64,000 bases of DNA from Amycolatopsis dendrobii (GTDB taxonomy: Bacteria > Actinomycetota > Actinomycetes > Mycobacteriales > Pseudonocardiaceae). Under the pieces are notes generated by a model. The model searched no databases and was not told where the DNA came from. It saw only the letters and a list, made by a program, of their open reading frames with translations. Of this stretch, positions 1 to 9,128 are shown piece by piece. The position numbers and the translations under genes are program-made. The stretch lies in the NCBI RefSeq assembly GCF_014145675.1, contig NZ_JACGZW010000014.1, positions 144,245 through 208,244 on the forward strand. Reading direction: 5' to 3'. Position 1 is the first letter of the stretch. Each line of letters begins with the position of its first letter.

Positions 1-372
1 TGGAGGTGCCGGGAATTGAACCCGGGTCCTCTAGCGCCTCCTCAAGGCTTCTCCGTGCGCAGTCCGCTGTGTCTCTGCTTGGCCCCTTCAGTCACGCGAA
101 CAAGCTGAAGTGACGGGCCCAGCCACTGTTTGCTTCCCTACCGGGCCCCGTGGCCGGGACCGGCGGTAAGCCTCCTAGCTGATGCCGGCGACCGGGTCGG
201 AGGCGACCCCGGGCCGACAGACTTGCTCTACTGCGATCAGGCAGCGAGAGCGAAGTCGCGCTGGCTATTGGCCTTGGCGCTTATTAGGTTGCGATGACGC
301 TTGCGGTGGTCTCTCGCCTGCACCGGCACGCTTCCCTTGATTCAACGTCCAGAGTCGAAACCGTTCACCCCC
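1..372 (-). ncRNA. ssrA: transfer-messenger RNA (tmRNA)
   Basis: tmRNA rescues ribosomes stalled on broken mRNA by acting first as tRNA-Ala and then as a short message. On the minus strand the RNA begins GGGGGUGAAC at 372. This pairs with CACCUCC at the 3' end (positions 2-8), closing the tRNA-like acceptor stem, and a T-arm with GGTTCAATTCC lies just inside. The tag message occupies 237-278 and reads AKANSQRDFALAA followed by TGA, a typical actinobacterial degradation tag ending in ALAA. The window begins at the discriminator base, so any encoded CCA lies outside. Its protein partner SmpB is encoded 5.3 kb away on the same strand. Confidence 0.97.
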
Positions 373-395
373 TTGTAGGTGCTTGTAACCTCACC

Positions 396-401
396 ATCAT
401 A
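396..401 (-). promoter_or_regulatory. putative -10 box of ssrA
   Basis: TATGAT on the minus strand lies 24 bases upstream of the mature tmRNA 5' end. This fits a promoter giving a short precursor that is trimmed by RNase P. No good -35 box is visible at 17-18 bp, so this rests on the hexamer and its position only. Confidence 0.4.
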
Positions 402-537
402 ACCCGCGCGGCAACCCGATAATTCCGGCATGGGGTAGGGCTGGCCCCACCCCGAAGATGCCCGCTCGCCCCCTGGTTGCCCGGTGCCGCTCCGGCCATG
501 CTGAGCAGGTCAGTTTCCGCAGTGAGGGAGCCCCGCC

Positions 538-1230
538 ATGGTCACCGTGCCCGCCGGTCGCAGTTTTGGGCGCCGCACTCCGCCGTTGGGCGGGGCGTTG
601 GCGTATCTCCTGCTCAACCTGCCTGTCGGGATCCTCTCGTTCACGCTCATCGTGACGCTCGGGTCGGCCGGGCTGGGGACGCTCATCGTGTGGCTGGGGG
701 TTCCGCTGCTCGCGCTGCTCGTCCTGTTCGCGCGGACCGCGGGGCGGGTCGAGCGGGGGCGGGTGTTCGCGCTGCTCGACGTGTACATCGACGATCCGTA
801 TCTGCCGTTGCCGCCGTCAGGGCAGAAGCAGCGCTGGCTGACCCGGCTGAAGGACCCGGCGACCTGGCGTGACCTGTCCTACCTGTTCTTGCTCTTCCCG
901 CTCGGCCTGGTGGAGTTCGTGCTGGTCGTGACGGTGTGGGCGGTCAGCTTGGGCCTGGTCGGACTGCCCGTCTACTACCGCTTCCTTCCGGACGGCGTCT
1001 ACGCCTTCCCGAGCTACGATGTGCAGTGGTTCGTCGTCGACTCGACGGTGACCGCGCTGCCTTGGGCGGCGCTGGGGGTGCTGTTCGCCGCGATCGCCGT
1101 GGCCCTCACCAAGGGGCTGGCGGCCCTGCACGCCGCGTTCGCGGCCGGGTTCCTGCGGCCCACGGTCGCCCAGCGGCGGCGCATGGAGCGCTCGTGGAAC
1201 GAGATCGACGGGATCACGGTGGCCGGATGA
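538..1230 (+). CDS. membrane sensor-domain protein upstream of histidine kinase
   Basis: A 230-residue integral membrane protein with hydrophobic segments near residues 20-65, 110-145 and 170-195. It resembles the N-terminal 'putative sensor' domain found in actinobacterial NarL-type histidine kinases. Its block RWLTRLKDPATWRDLSYL recurs almost unchanged in the kinase encoded immediately downstream, so the two probably arose by duplication of one sensing module. The stop codon overlaps the kinase start (ATGA at 1227), which indicates translational coupling. It likely senses an envelope signal together with the kinase; the ligand is unknown. The ATG at 538 was chosen because AGTGAGGGAG lies just upstream. 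Confidence 0.8.
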   Translation: MVTVPAGRSFGRRTPPLGGALAYLLLNLPVGILSFTLIVTLGSAGLGTLIVWLGVPLLALLVLFARTAGRVERGRVFALLDVYIDDPYLPLPPSGQKQRWLTRLKDPATWRDLSYLFLLFPLGLVEFVLVVTVWAVSLGLVGLPVYYRFLPDGVYAFPSYDVQWFVVDSTVTALPWAALGVLFAAIAVALTKGLAALHAAFAAGFLRPTVAQRRRMERSWNEIDGITVAG

Positions 1231-2360
1231 CTGCGCAAGACCCGCCTCCGGAGCACCCTCGTCCGCATCCGGCACGCACGATCGCGTACATGATCCCGTC
1301 GTTCGTGCTGCGCCTGCTGCAGTTCATCCTCATCGTGGTCGGCGCGACCGCCGGCACGGCGACGCTCATCATCTGGATCGGCTTCCCGATCCTGCTGGCC
1401 GTCACCGGCTTCATCCGCTGGTCGGGCGACCTGGAGCGGCGCTGGGCCCGCCGGATGCTCGGCACCCCGCTCGGCCCGGTCGAGCGGCTGCCGCTGGACG
1501 GGCAGCCGATGACCCGCCGCTGGCTGACCCGGCTGTCCGACCCGACGACCTGGCGTGACCTGGCTTACCTGATGGTCGCGTTCCCGCTGGCGATCGTCGA
1601 GCTGCCGATCGCGCTCGCGTCGATCGTGCTGCTGCCGATGGCGATCTGGGTGACGCCGTGGCTCGGCTGGTTGCACGGCAACCTGGCGCTGTCGCTGCTA
1701 GGCCCGAACCGCACGAAGAAGCTCGAAAAGAAGGCCGAACACCTCCAGGCGTCGCGGGCTCGTGGCGTGGACGCCGCGGAGGCCGAGCGCCGCCGGATCG
1801 AGCGTGACCTGCACGACGGCGCTCAGCAGCGGCTCGTGGCGGTCGCGATGAGCCTCGGCCGGGCGAAGTCGAAGTTCGACAACGACCCGAACGCGGTGCG
1901 CGACCTGATCGACGAGGCCCATTCGGACGCCAAGCTCGCCGTCTCCGAGCTGCGCGACCTCGCCCGCGGCATCTACCCCGCCGTGCTCGGCGACCGCGGT
2001 CTCGACGCGGCCCTGTCCGCGCAGGCCGCGAAGTCGCCGATCCCGGTGGACGTGCACGTGAACGTCGAGCCCCGGCCGCCGGCCGCGGTCGAGACCACCG
2101 CGTACTTCATCGTCGGCGAGACCCTCACCAACATCGCCAAGCACTCCGGCGCGACCGAGGCGATGGTGAAGGTCTGGCGCTCGGAAACGCACGTCATCAC
2201 CGAAATCACCGACAACGGGCACGGCGGCGCCGAGGTGCGCCCTGGCGGTGGGCTCGCCGGGCTGGCCGACCGAGCGGCGACCATCGACGGCGTGATCACC
2301 GTCGTGAGCCCGGTCGGCGGGCCGACGGTCATCAGAGCGGACCTGCCGTGTCAATGGTGA
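1227..2360 (+). CDS. sensor histidine kinase, NarL/DesK type
   Basis: A 377-residue two-component kinase. Residues 20-160 form a membrane-embedded sensor domain with four or so hydrophobic segments. A HisKA_3 dimerisation domain follows, with the phosphoacceptor His196 in the motif ERDLHDGAQQRL. The C-terminal HATPase domain shows an N-box (ETLTNIAKHSG) and a short G-box (DNGHGG, then GGGLAGLADR). The start overlaps the preceding sensor protein by four bases, and the response regulator follows 57 bases downstream. Together they form a sensor/kinase/regulator set of the kind controlling envelope or antibiotic stress responses in actinomycetes. The specific signal cannot be read from the sequence. 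Confidence 0.92.
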   Translation: MTAQDPPPEHPRPHPARTIAYMIPSFVLRLLQFILIVVGATAGTATLIIWIGFPILLAVTGFIRWSGDLERRWARRMLGTPLGPVERLPLDGQPMTRRWLTRLSDPTTWRDLAYLMVAFPLAIVELPIALASIVLLPMAIWVTPWLGWLHGNLALSLLGPNRTKKLEKKAEHLQASRARGVDAAEAERRRIERDLHDGAQQRLVAVAMSLGRAKSKFDNDPNAVRDLIDEAHSDAKLAVSELRDLARGIYPAVLGDRGLDAALSAQAAKSPIPVDVHVNVEPRPPAAVETTAYFIVGETLTNIAKHSGATEAMVKVWRSETHVITEITDNGHGGAEVRPGGGLAGLADRAATIDGVITVVSPVGGPTVIRADLPCQW

Positions 2361-2363
2361 CCC

Positions 2364-2405
2364 GTCCGTGAGTGAATAGCCTCCGGGAGCTTTTCACTCA
2401 CGGAC
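2364..2405. repeat. GTCCGTGAGTGAA inverted repeat between kinase and regulator
   Basis: Perfect 13-bp arms GTCCGTGAGTGAA (2364-2376) and TTCACTCACGGAC (2393-2405) are separated by 16 bases. It lies in the short gap between the kinase stop and the regulator start, so an RNA hairpin here could lower regulator expression relative to the kinase. It shares GTCCGTG/CACGGAC ends with elements at 14316-14370 and 57446-57500. Confidence 0.75.
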
Positions 2406-2417
2406 CTGGGGGCCTTG

Positions 2418-3059
2418 ATGCGGGTAGTGATCGCCGAAGACGCCGTGTTGCTTCGGGCCGGGGTCACCCGATTGCTCGCCGACGAGGGCATTGAGACCGT
2501 CGCCGCGGTCGACAACGGGGACGATCTGCTCGGCGCGATCACCGAACACCGTCCTGACCTGGCGATTGTCGACGTCCGGATGCCGCCGACGTTCACCGAC
2601 GAGGGCCTGCGCGCGGCGCTGGCGGCCCGCAAGGAGATCGCCGGCCTGCCGGTGCTCGTGCTCTCGCAGTACGTCGAGGAAAGCTACGCGGTCGAGTTGC
2701 TGTCCGGAGGCGCCGGAGGCGTCGGCTACCTGCTGAAAGAGCGCGTCGCCGACGTGGACGAGTTCCTGGACGCGGTCCGGCGCGTCGCGGACGGCGGCAC
2801 CGCCATCGACCCCGACGTCATCGCCCAGCTGATGGCCCGCGGCCGCCGCAATCCGCTCGATTCGCTCACCGCGCGCGAGTCCGAGGTGCTCGGCCTGATG
2901 GCGCAGGGACTGTCCAACAACGCCATCGCGAACTCGCTGGTGGTGTCGCACGGAGCGGTCGAAAAGCACATCGGCAACATCTTCTCGAAGCTCGGTCTCG
3001 AGGCCAGTTCCGAAGAACATCGCCGGGTTCGCGCGGTGCTGACCTACCTCGGCCGTTGA
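2418..3059 (+). CDS. response regulator, LuxR/NarL family
   Basis: A 213-residue response regulator. The receiver domain spans residues 1-120 with the acidic pair ED at 7-8, phosphoacceptor Asp52 in LAIVDVRMPP, and the conserved Lys in YLLKERV. The C-terminal LuxR helix-turn-helix begins at SLTARESEVLGLMAQG and contains NNAIANSLVVSHGAVEKH. It is the partner of the kinase encoded immediately upstream. I chose ATG 2418, with GGGGG-type spacing upstream; a TTG directly before it is also in frame. Target genes are not evident, though autoregulation of the unit is common in this family. Confidence 0.92.
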   Translation: MRVVIAEDAVLLRAGVTRLLADEGIETVAAVDNGDDLLGAITEHRPDLAIVDVRMPPTFTDEGLRAALAARKEIAGLPVLVLSQYVEESYAVELLSGGAGGVGYLLKERVADVDEFLDAVRRVADGGTAIDPDVIAQLMARGRRNPLDSLTARESEVLGLMAQGLSNNAIANSLVVSHGAVEKHIGNIFSKLGLEASSEEHRRVRAVLTYLGR

Positions 3060-3144
3060 TACCCCTCACTCGAACTGACGGCAGCATCGACGGCGGTTCC
3101 TCGCCTACCATGGACTGATGTCCGAGCCGAGCGAGGAGAGTCCG

Positions 3145-3363
3145 ATGTCCGACCGCAGCGTCCGCTTCTTCGGCGGCCCGCTCGACGGCCGGGTGCAGGA
3201 ACTCGCCGACGAGGAACCGGTTCCGGGCACCGTAGTGCGCCACATCCACCTGCACGGCGGCCCGAAAATCGAGACGCGGTACGAACTCGGCCTGACCGAG
3301 AACGGCTGGGCCTACCGGGTGCAGGCGCACGAGTCCGAGCCGGAGCCGGACACCCTCTCGTGA
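3145..3363 (+). CDS. conserved small hypothetical protein
   Basis: A 72-residue soluble protein beginning MSDRSVRFFGGPLDGRVQEL. I do not recognise a functional family; the GGPLDGR motif occurs in small actinobacterial and phage proteins of unknown role. The body looks like a small beta-rich fold (HIHLHGGPKIETRYELGL) with an acidic tail. ATG 3145 is preferred over ATG 3118 because GAGGAGAG lies five bases before it. It stands alone between the response regulator and the acyltransferase and is followed by a 20-bp palindrome. Confidence 0.65.
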   Translation: MSDRSVRFFGGPLDGRVQELADEEPVPGTVVRHIHLHGGPKIETRYELGLTENGWAYRVQAHESEPEPDTLS

Positions 3364-3369
3364 GTGTTT

Positions 3370-3389
3370 ATGCCGGTTGGAACCGGCAT
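3370..3389. repeat. 20-bp palindrome ATGCCGGTT-GG-AACCGGCAT
   Basis: Nine-base arms with a two-base centre, seven bases after the preceding stop codon. The compact symmetry looks more like a dimeric regulator site than a terminator, since no T-run follows. It could act on the acyltransferase gene starting at 3509. Function is inferred. Confidence 0.45.
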
Positions 3390-3508
3390 TGCCGTTCACG
3401 AGAACCCGCGGTAGGGCAAACCCCACCTTTCGCCTCCTGCTGACCCGACCCCGTTTTCGGTGGTCAGCACCGCTGTTTCCGCACCCGGAACGCGACAGGC
3501 TCTTCAGC

Positions 3509-4810
3509 ATGACGACGAGCCAGCTGCAGACCCGCGGCGCAAGGGCAACCCGGGACAAATTTCTCGACGTGGTACGCGCCGGAGCGATCCTCGCGGTGGT
3601 CGCGCAGCACTGGACGATGCCGGTGCTTTCCTTCTCCGGCACCACTCTCGCCACCGGCAACGCCCTCGCGACCCCCGGCTGGTGGATCATCACCTGGGCC
3701 TCGCAAGTCATGCCCCTCGTCTTCTTCGCCGGCGGCGCGGCGAACCTGATCTCGTTGCGCCGCGCGGAATCCACGCGCGCCTGGTTCGCCGGACGCGTCC
3801 GTCGCCTGCTCGTTCCGGTTCTGCCGCTGATGGCGGTGTGGCTCGTCGTACCGGATCTGTTGCAGGGCATGGGAGTTCCGCCGCAACCGGTCCAGGTGGC
3901 CAGCGCGATCGCGGCGCAACTGCTCTGGTTCCTCTCGGTCTACCTGCTCACCGTGCTGCTCACGCCGTTGATGGTCGCCGCGCACCGCCGCTGGGGTCTC
4001 GCGGTTCCGGCGGTACTGGCCGGACTGGGCGTTCTCGTTGACGTGGCGCGGTTCTCCGACCTCGGGATGATCGGATACGCCAACGCCGTCATCGTCTGGG
4101 TCGCCGTGCACCAGCTCGGTTTCCACTACGTCGAAGGCCGTCTCGGCGCGCTCAGCCGCCGCGCGGCGCTCGCCGTGTCCGCCGCCGGTTTCGGGGTGAC
4201 GGCGCTGCTGGTCGCGTTCGGTCCGTACCCGGCGAGCATGATCGGCATGCCGGGCGCGCCGGTGTCCAACATGAGCCCGCCCACCGTCCTGCTGCTGTTC
4301 CTGGCGCTCGGCCAGATCGGGTTCCTGCTGGCCTTCCGCGAGAAGCTTGTCTCGCTCCCACGCGTCACCGCGGCGCTCAGCTGGCTCAGCCCGCGGTTCA
4401 TGTCGGTCTATCTCTGGCACATGCCCGCACTGGTCGTGGTGTCCGGCGTGACCGTCTTCGGCCTCGGCTACTCGACGCCGACCCCGGGTTCGTCGATGTG
4501 GTTCCTGATGGCACCCGCCTGGTCCGCCGTGTGCGGCGCGGTGCTGCTGGGGCTGCTGCGCCTGTTCCAGCGCTTCGAAATGCAGCCGGACGGCCTGGTC
4601 GTGACCGCTCGGACGCCGCAGCTGGTGCTGGCGGGCCTGCTCGCCTCCGGCGGTCTCCTGGGGCTGGCCGCGCACGGGTTCGCGCCGCTCAACGACAACC
4701 TGCTGACCGGTCCGCTGCCGTGGGTGGCGCTGGTCGCGGCCGGGTACGCGCTGGCCGGACGTCAGGTGTCGATGCCGCGGAGCCGGGCTCTCGTGGCGGT
4801 CAAACGCTGA
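3509..4810 (+). CDS. acyltransferase 3 family membrane protein
   Basis: A 433-residue polytopic membrane protein of the acyltransferase-3 type, which O-acylates sugars, lipids or antibiotics at the membrane. The N-terminal signature FLDVVRAGAILAVVAQHW matches the family's first helix with the catalytic-type His. About ten hydrophobic segments follow, and a late motif MSVYLWHMPALVV is the usual conserved His-containing helix. The frame is open further upstream, but ATG 3509 gives the normal start just before the first conserved block. The 3' end overlaps the convergent amidohydrolase gene by 11 bases. The substrate is not predictable. Confidence 0.85.
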   Translation: MTTSQLQTRGARATRDKFLDVVRAGAILAVVAQHWTMPVLSFSGTTLATGNALATPGWWIITWASQVMPLVFFAGGAANLISLRRAESTRAWFAGRVRRLLVPVLPLMAVWLVVPDLLQGMGVPPQPVQVASAIAAQLLWFLSVYLLTVLLTPLMVAAHRRWGLAVPAVLAGLGVLVDVARFSDLGMIGYANAVIVWVAVHQLGFHYVEGRLGALSRRAALAVSAAGFGVTALLVAFGPYPASMIGMPGAPVSNMSPPTVLLLFLALGQIGFLLAFREKLVSLPRVTAALSWLSPRFMSVYLWHMPALVVVSGVTVFGLGYSTPTPGSSMWFLMAPAWSAVCGAVLLGLLRLFQRFEMQPDGLVVTARTPQLVLAGLLASGGLLGLAAHGFAPLNDNLLTGPLPWVALVAAGYALAGRQVSMPRSRALVAVKR

Positions 4811-5696
4811 GGAGCTTCGCGGGGGTGTCGTGCAGCACCGCCCGCAGGAACGGCTCGCCAAGGCGATCGTCGGCTGCCCAGCCGGCGATCGCCCGCAGCT
4901 GTGTGGCGTAGGAGTACGGGATGTTCGGGAAGTCGGTGCCGAGGACGACGCGATCGGCCACCTCCGCCAGCCGGACCGTCCAGTCCGGCGGCAGCGGCGA
5001 CATCGCCTCCGCGAACGGCACGCCGACCATGGTGGTGTCGAGATGCACTCGCGGGTAGCGGGCCATCAGCTCGAACGCGGTGGTGAACTGCGGCATCGCC
5101 GCGTGCGCGAGGACGGCGGTGAGCCGCGGATGCCGTTGCAGGACTTCCTCGAACACCTCAAGCCCGGTGAAGTCGCCGCGCAACGGTCCGTGTCCACAGT
5201 GGATCACCACCGGCACGCCCGCTTCGGACAGCGAGCCCCACACCGGGTCGAGCAGCTCGTCCCGCGGGTCGTAAGCCCCGACCTGCACGTGCGCCTTGAA
5301 ACACCGGGCTCCCGCGCGCAACGCACTGTCCACTGAGGACGCCGCGCTCGGCTCCGGGTAGAACGTGCCGGTGGGCACCGCTTCCGGCACCTGGTCGGCG
5401 AAGTCCAGCACCCACGAGGTGAGCCACTCCGCCATGCCCGGCTTGTGCGGGTACACCAGCGGCGCGAAGGCTTTCACGCCCAGCGCGCGCAGCGTGTCGA
5501 TCCGCTCCGGCTCGGGCGTGCGGTAGTGGATCGGCCACGGTGTGCCGTAATGCTGCTCGGCGCGGTCGAAATACGCCCACACCTTGTCCAGCACGGGCTT
5601 CGGCAGGAAGTGGACGTGCAGGTCGACGATCCCGTCGAGGCCGAGCCCGGCGATCCAGCCCGGGACGTCGGCGTCGGTGGCCGGACCAGCCGTCAC
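4800..5696 (-). CDS. amidohydrolase family protein (amidohydrolase_2 type)
   Basis: A 298-residue metal-dependent hydrolase of the TIM-barrel amidohydrolase_2 (ACMSD-like) type. Metal-site motifs in order are DLHVHF near residue 22, VIHCGHGP in the middle, LAHAAMP, and GTDFPN near the C-terminus supplying the late Asp. Such enzymes cleave C-N or decarboxylate C-C bonds; the substrate is unknown. The GTG start at 5696 overlaps the smpB stop (GTGA), so it is translationally coupled to smpB and sits at the end of the ftsE-ftsX-smpB run. A longer upstream reading of this frame is only the shadow of smpB. Confidence 0.85.
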   Translation of the reverse strand: MTAGPATDADVPGWIAGLGLDGIVDLHVHFLPKPVLDKVWAYFDRAEQHYGTPWPIHYRTPEPERIDTLRALGVKAFAPLVYPHKPGMAEWLTSWVLDFADQVPEAVPTGTFYPEPSAASSVDSALRAGARCFKAHVQVGAYDPRDELLDPVWGSLSEAGVPVVIHCGHGPLRGDFTGLEVFEEVLQRHPRLTAVLAHAAMPQFTTAFELMARYPRVHLDTTMVGVPFAEAMSPLPPDWTVRLAEVADRVVLGTDFPNIPYSYATQLRAIAGWAADDRLGEPFLRAVLHDTPAKLLSV

Positions 5697-6175
5697 TCCG
5701 TGAACCGGCCCTTCAACGCCCGCCCCATCGCGCGGCTGATGTCCTTCTGCGCGTCGCGTTTGGCGAGCGACTGCCGCTTGTCGTAGGCCTTCTTGCCTCG
5801 GGCCAGCGCGATCTCGACCTTGACCTTGCCGTCCTTGAAGTACATCGACAGCGGCACGAGCGACAGACCGCTTTCCTTGGTCTTGCCGATGAGCCGTTCG
5901 ATCTCGCGCCGGTGCAGCAGCAGCTTCCGCGTGCGCCGCGGCATGTGGTTGGTCCAGGTGCCCTGGGTGTACTCGGGGATGTGGACGTTGCGCAGCCACA
6001 CCTCGCCGTCGTCCACCGTCGCGAACGCGTCCACAAGGGAGGCTTTGCCCGCCCGCAGGCTCTTCACCTCGGTGCCCTGCAGCACCATCCCGGCCTCATA
6101 GGTGTCCAGGATGGAGTAATCGTGCCGAGCCTTGCGGTTCGACGCGATGACCTTCTGTCCACGTTCCTTGGGCAT
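5693..6175 (-). CDS. smpB: SsrA-binding protein SmpB
   Basis: The 160-residue partner of tmRNA. It binds the tRNA-like domain, delivers it to stalled ribosomes and places its C-terminal tail in the empty mRNA channel. The family core is complete: IASNRKARHDYSILDTYEAG, GTEVKSLRAGKASL, the HIPEY motif, and a basic tail (KRDAQKDISRAMGRALKG) that becomes helical on the ribosome. ATG 6175 gives the usual MPKERG start; a GTG at 6184 is also in frame. It lies downstream of ftsX on the same strand, an order common in actinobacteria, and ssrA is found at the left edge of the window. Confidence 0.96.
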   Translation of the reverse strand: MPKERGQKVIASNRKARHDYSILDTYEAGMVLQGTEVKSLRAGKASLVDAFATVDDGEVWLRNVHIPEYTQGTWTNHMPRRTRKLLLHRREIERLIGKTKESGLSLVPLSMYFKDGKVKVEIALARGKKAYDKRQSLAKRDAQKDISRAMGRALKGRFTE

Positions 6176-6227
6176 ACCGACCACTTTACGTGATGTGTCC
6201 GACGGCGAGCAGCCGATTTCTTCTCCG

Positions 6228-7121
6228 CTAGTGCCGCACGTACAGGCGCAGCGTGACGTACCCGGTGATCGCCGAGATCACGATCGACACCGCCAGCAGG
6301 ATCGGCGCGACCGGGAACAGCACCTCGAGCGTGGTGATCTGCGGGAACACTTCGCCGGTGAAGACCGTGTCGAGGAAGGACAGCTTCGTCAGAAGCAGGA
6401 ACACCACCCCGAGCACGGCGCCGACCGTGCCGGCGACCACCGCCTCCAAGAGGAACGGCAACTGGGTATACCACCGCGTCGCGCCCACCAGGCGCATGAT
6501 GCCGACTTCCGTCCGCCTCGTGAACGCCGAAACCTGAATGGTGTTCGCGATCAGCAGCAGGGCAGCGACGGCCATGATGAGTGCCATCACGAACGCGATG
6601 TTCCGGACGCCGTTGAAGACGTTGAACACGCGGTCGAGGAACTTCTTCTGGTCGTCGACCTTCTTGACGCCGGGCTGGCCGGTGTACTGCTTGATGATCG
6701 CGTCGGACCGGTCCGGGTCCTTCAGCTTCACCTGCAGCGACGCGGGCAGCGCCTCGGGGCCGGTCAGCTCGAGCAGTTCGGGCTGGCTCGCGAAGATCTT
6801 CTTGAACCGGTCGTAGGCCTGGTCGCGGTTCTCGTACACGACCGATTCGACGCCGGGGTTGTTCTGCAGCGACTGGCGGAGCCCGTTGCAGAGCGCCTGC
6901 GTGCAGTTCTTGTCGTTCGCGCTCACGTCGTCGACCAGCGCGACCGAAACTTCGACTTCGGCGAGGAAGTTCGCCTTCATCTTGTCGATCGTGCGCACGG
7001 CGAGCAGACCGCCGCCGAGCATGGCGAGCGAGACCGCGGTGGTGAGGATCATCGCGATGGTCATCGTGACGTTCCGGCGCAAACCGGTGACGACCTCGCT
7101 GAAGACGAAACTGGCACGCAT
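6228..7121 (-). CDS. ftsX: cell division ABC transporter permease FtsX
   Basis: The 297-residue membrane partner of FtsE. Topology is the standard one: a short cytoplasmic N-terminus, TM1 at about residues 20-45, a roughly 130-residue extracellular domain (FtsX-ECD), then three TM helices (about 170-195, 220-245 and 270-290). In actinobacteria FtsEX transmits ATP hydrolysis to peptidoglycan hydrolases such as RipC. Cys residues in the external loop (KNCTQALCNG) may form a disulfide, as in mycobacterial FtsX. It follows ftsE by 51 bases on the same strand. Confidence 0.96.
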   Translation of the reverse strand: MRASFVFSEVVTGLRRNVTMTIAMILTTAVSLAMLGGGLLAVRTIDKMKANFLAEVEVSVALVDDVSANDKNCTQALCNGLRQSLQNNPGVESVVYENRDQAYDRFKKIFASQPELLELTGPEALPASLQVKLKDPDRSDAIIKQYTGQPGVKKVDDQKKFLDRVFNVFNGVRNIAFVMALIMAVAALLLIANTIQVSAFTRRTEVGIMRLVGATRWYTQLPFLLEAVVAGTVGAVLGVVFLLLTKLSFLDTVFTGEVFPQITTLEVLFPVAPILLAVSIVISAITGYVTLRLYVRH

Positions 7122-7172
7122 CGCTCTCGTGATTCCTTGGTTCGGGGCGGGAAGGGGCGGGGGCGGTGGGCG

Positions 7173-7862
7173 TCAGCGGCCGATGCCGTAGACGCCCCTG
7201 GCGTCGTCGCGGATCACGCGACCGAGCTGCAGCTCGACGACCCGCCGCCGCATCGAGTCCACGATGGAATGGTCGTGCGTGGCCATCAGCACGGTGGTGC
7301 CGGTGCGGTTGATCCGCTCCAGCAGCAGCATGATGTCCTGGCTGGTGTCCGGGTCGAGGTTCCCGGTGGGCTCGTCGGCCAGCAGCACGAGCGGGCGGTT
7401 CACGAACGCGCGGGCGATCGCGACGCGCTGCTGCTCGCCGCCGGAGAGCTCGTTGGGCAGCCGGTCGGCTTTGCCGTCGAGGCCGACGAGTTCGAGCACC
7501 TCGGGCACGACCTTGCGGATCGTGGGCCGCGGTTTCCCGATGACCTCGAGGGCGAACGCCACGTTTTCCGCGACGGTTTTGTTGGCCAGCAGCCGGAAGT
7601 CCTGGAACACGCAGCCGATGGTCTGGCGCAGGCGGGGGACCCTGCGCCGGGCGAGCTTGGCGACGTCGAAGTTCGACACCATGACCCGGCCCTTGGAAGG
7701 CACCTCTTCGCGCAGCAGCAGCCGCAGGAACGTCGACTTCCCGGAACCGGACGGGCCGATGAGGAAGACGAACTCACCCTTGTCGATCTCGACCGACACC
7801 CGTTCGAGGGCGGGACGGGTCGAGGTCTTGTAGACCTTGGAAACCTCTTCGAGCCGGATCAC
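7173..7862 (-). CDS. ftsE: cell division ATP-binding protein FtsE
   Basis: A 229-residue ABC ATPase. It shows Walker A GPSGSGKST near residue 37, Q-loop CVFQDFRLL, signature LSGGEQQRVAIARA, Walker B VLLADEPTGNLD and the switch His in ATHDHS. It energises FtsX to control septal peptidoglycan hydrolysis. The GTG start at 7862 lies nine bases after AGGA. It is the first gene of ftsE-ftsX-smpB; a hairpin separates it from prfB upstream. Confidence 0.97.
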   Translation of the reverse strand: MIRLEEVSKVYKTSTRPALERVSVEIDKGEFVFLIGPSGSGKSTFLRLLLREEVPSKGRVMVSNFDVAKLARRRVPRLRQTIGCVFQDFRLLANKTVAENVAFALEVIGKPRPTIRKVVPEVLELVGLDGKADRLPNELSGGEQQRVAIARAFVNRPLVLLADEPTGNLDPDTSQDIMLLLERINRTGTTVLMATHDHSIVDSMRRRVVELQLGRVIRDDARGVYGIGR

Positions 7863-7917
7863 GGTTCGGCATCCTACCCATGGGCCCCGTTAAGCCCGGG
7901 TTGCCGGTGCCTTGGGT

Positions 7918-7944
7918 GACCCGCGCCTCGTCCTGGCGCGGGTC
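7918..7944 (-). terminator. hairpin between prfB and ftsE
   Basis: GACCCGCGCC (7918-7927) pairs with GGCGCGGGTC (7935-7944), a 10-bp GC-rich stem with a 7-base loop, in the 98-base gap between prfB and ftsE. There is no T-run, so it may only reduce read-through into ftsE. Confidence 0.5.
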
Positions 7945-7960
7945 GCCGCGGCAGTGCGGA

Positions 7961-9064
<1,104 letters not shown>

Positions 9065-9082
9065 GTCGGACAAGGTTACGGC

Positions 9083-9115
9083 AAAACCCACGACCGGTCG
9101 CGAACCGGTCGTGGG
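9083..9115 (-). terminator. intrinsic terminator of the padR gene
   Basis: CCCACGACCGGT (9087-9098) pairs with ACCGGTCGTGGG (9104-9115), a perfect 12-bp stem with a 5-base loop. On the minus strand it is followed by TTTT (9083-9086). It separates padR from prfB. Confidence 0.85.
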
Positions 9116-9128
9116 GCCGGGGCGGAGC

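Noticed and set aside
2364..2405. Interpretation of the GTCCGTG palindromes as phage attachment sites
   Set aside because: They are not next to integrase or tRNA genes and occur at transcript ends, so a terminator or dispersed-repeat role fits better.
9065..9091. Longer prfB beginning at GTG 9091
   Set aside because: That codon lies in the stem of the padR terminator, with no ribosome-binding site.
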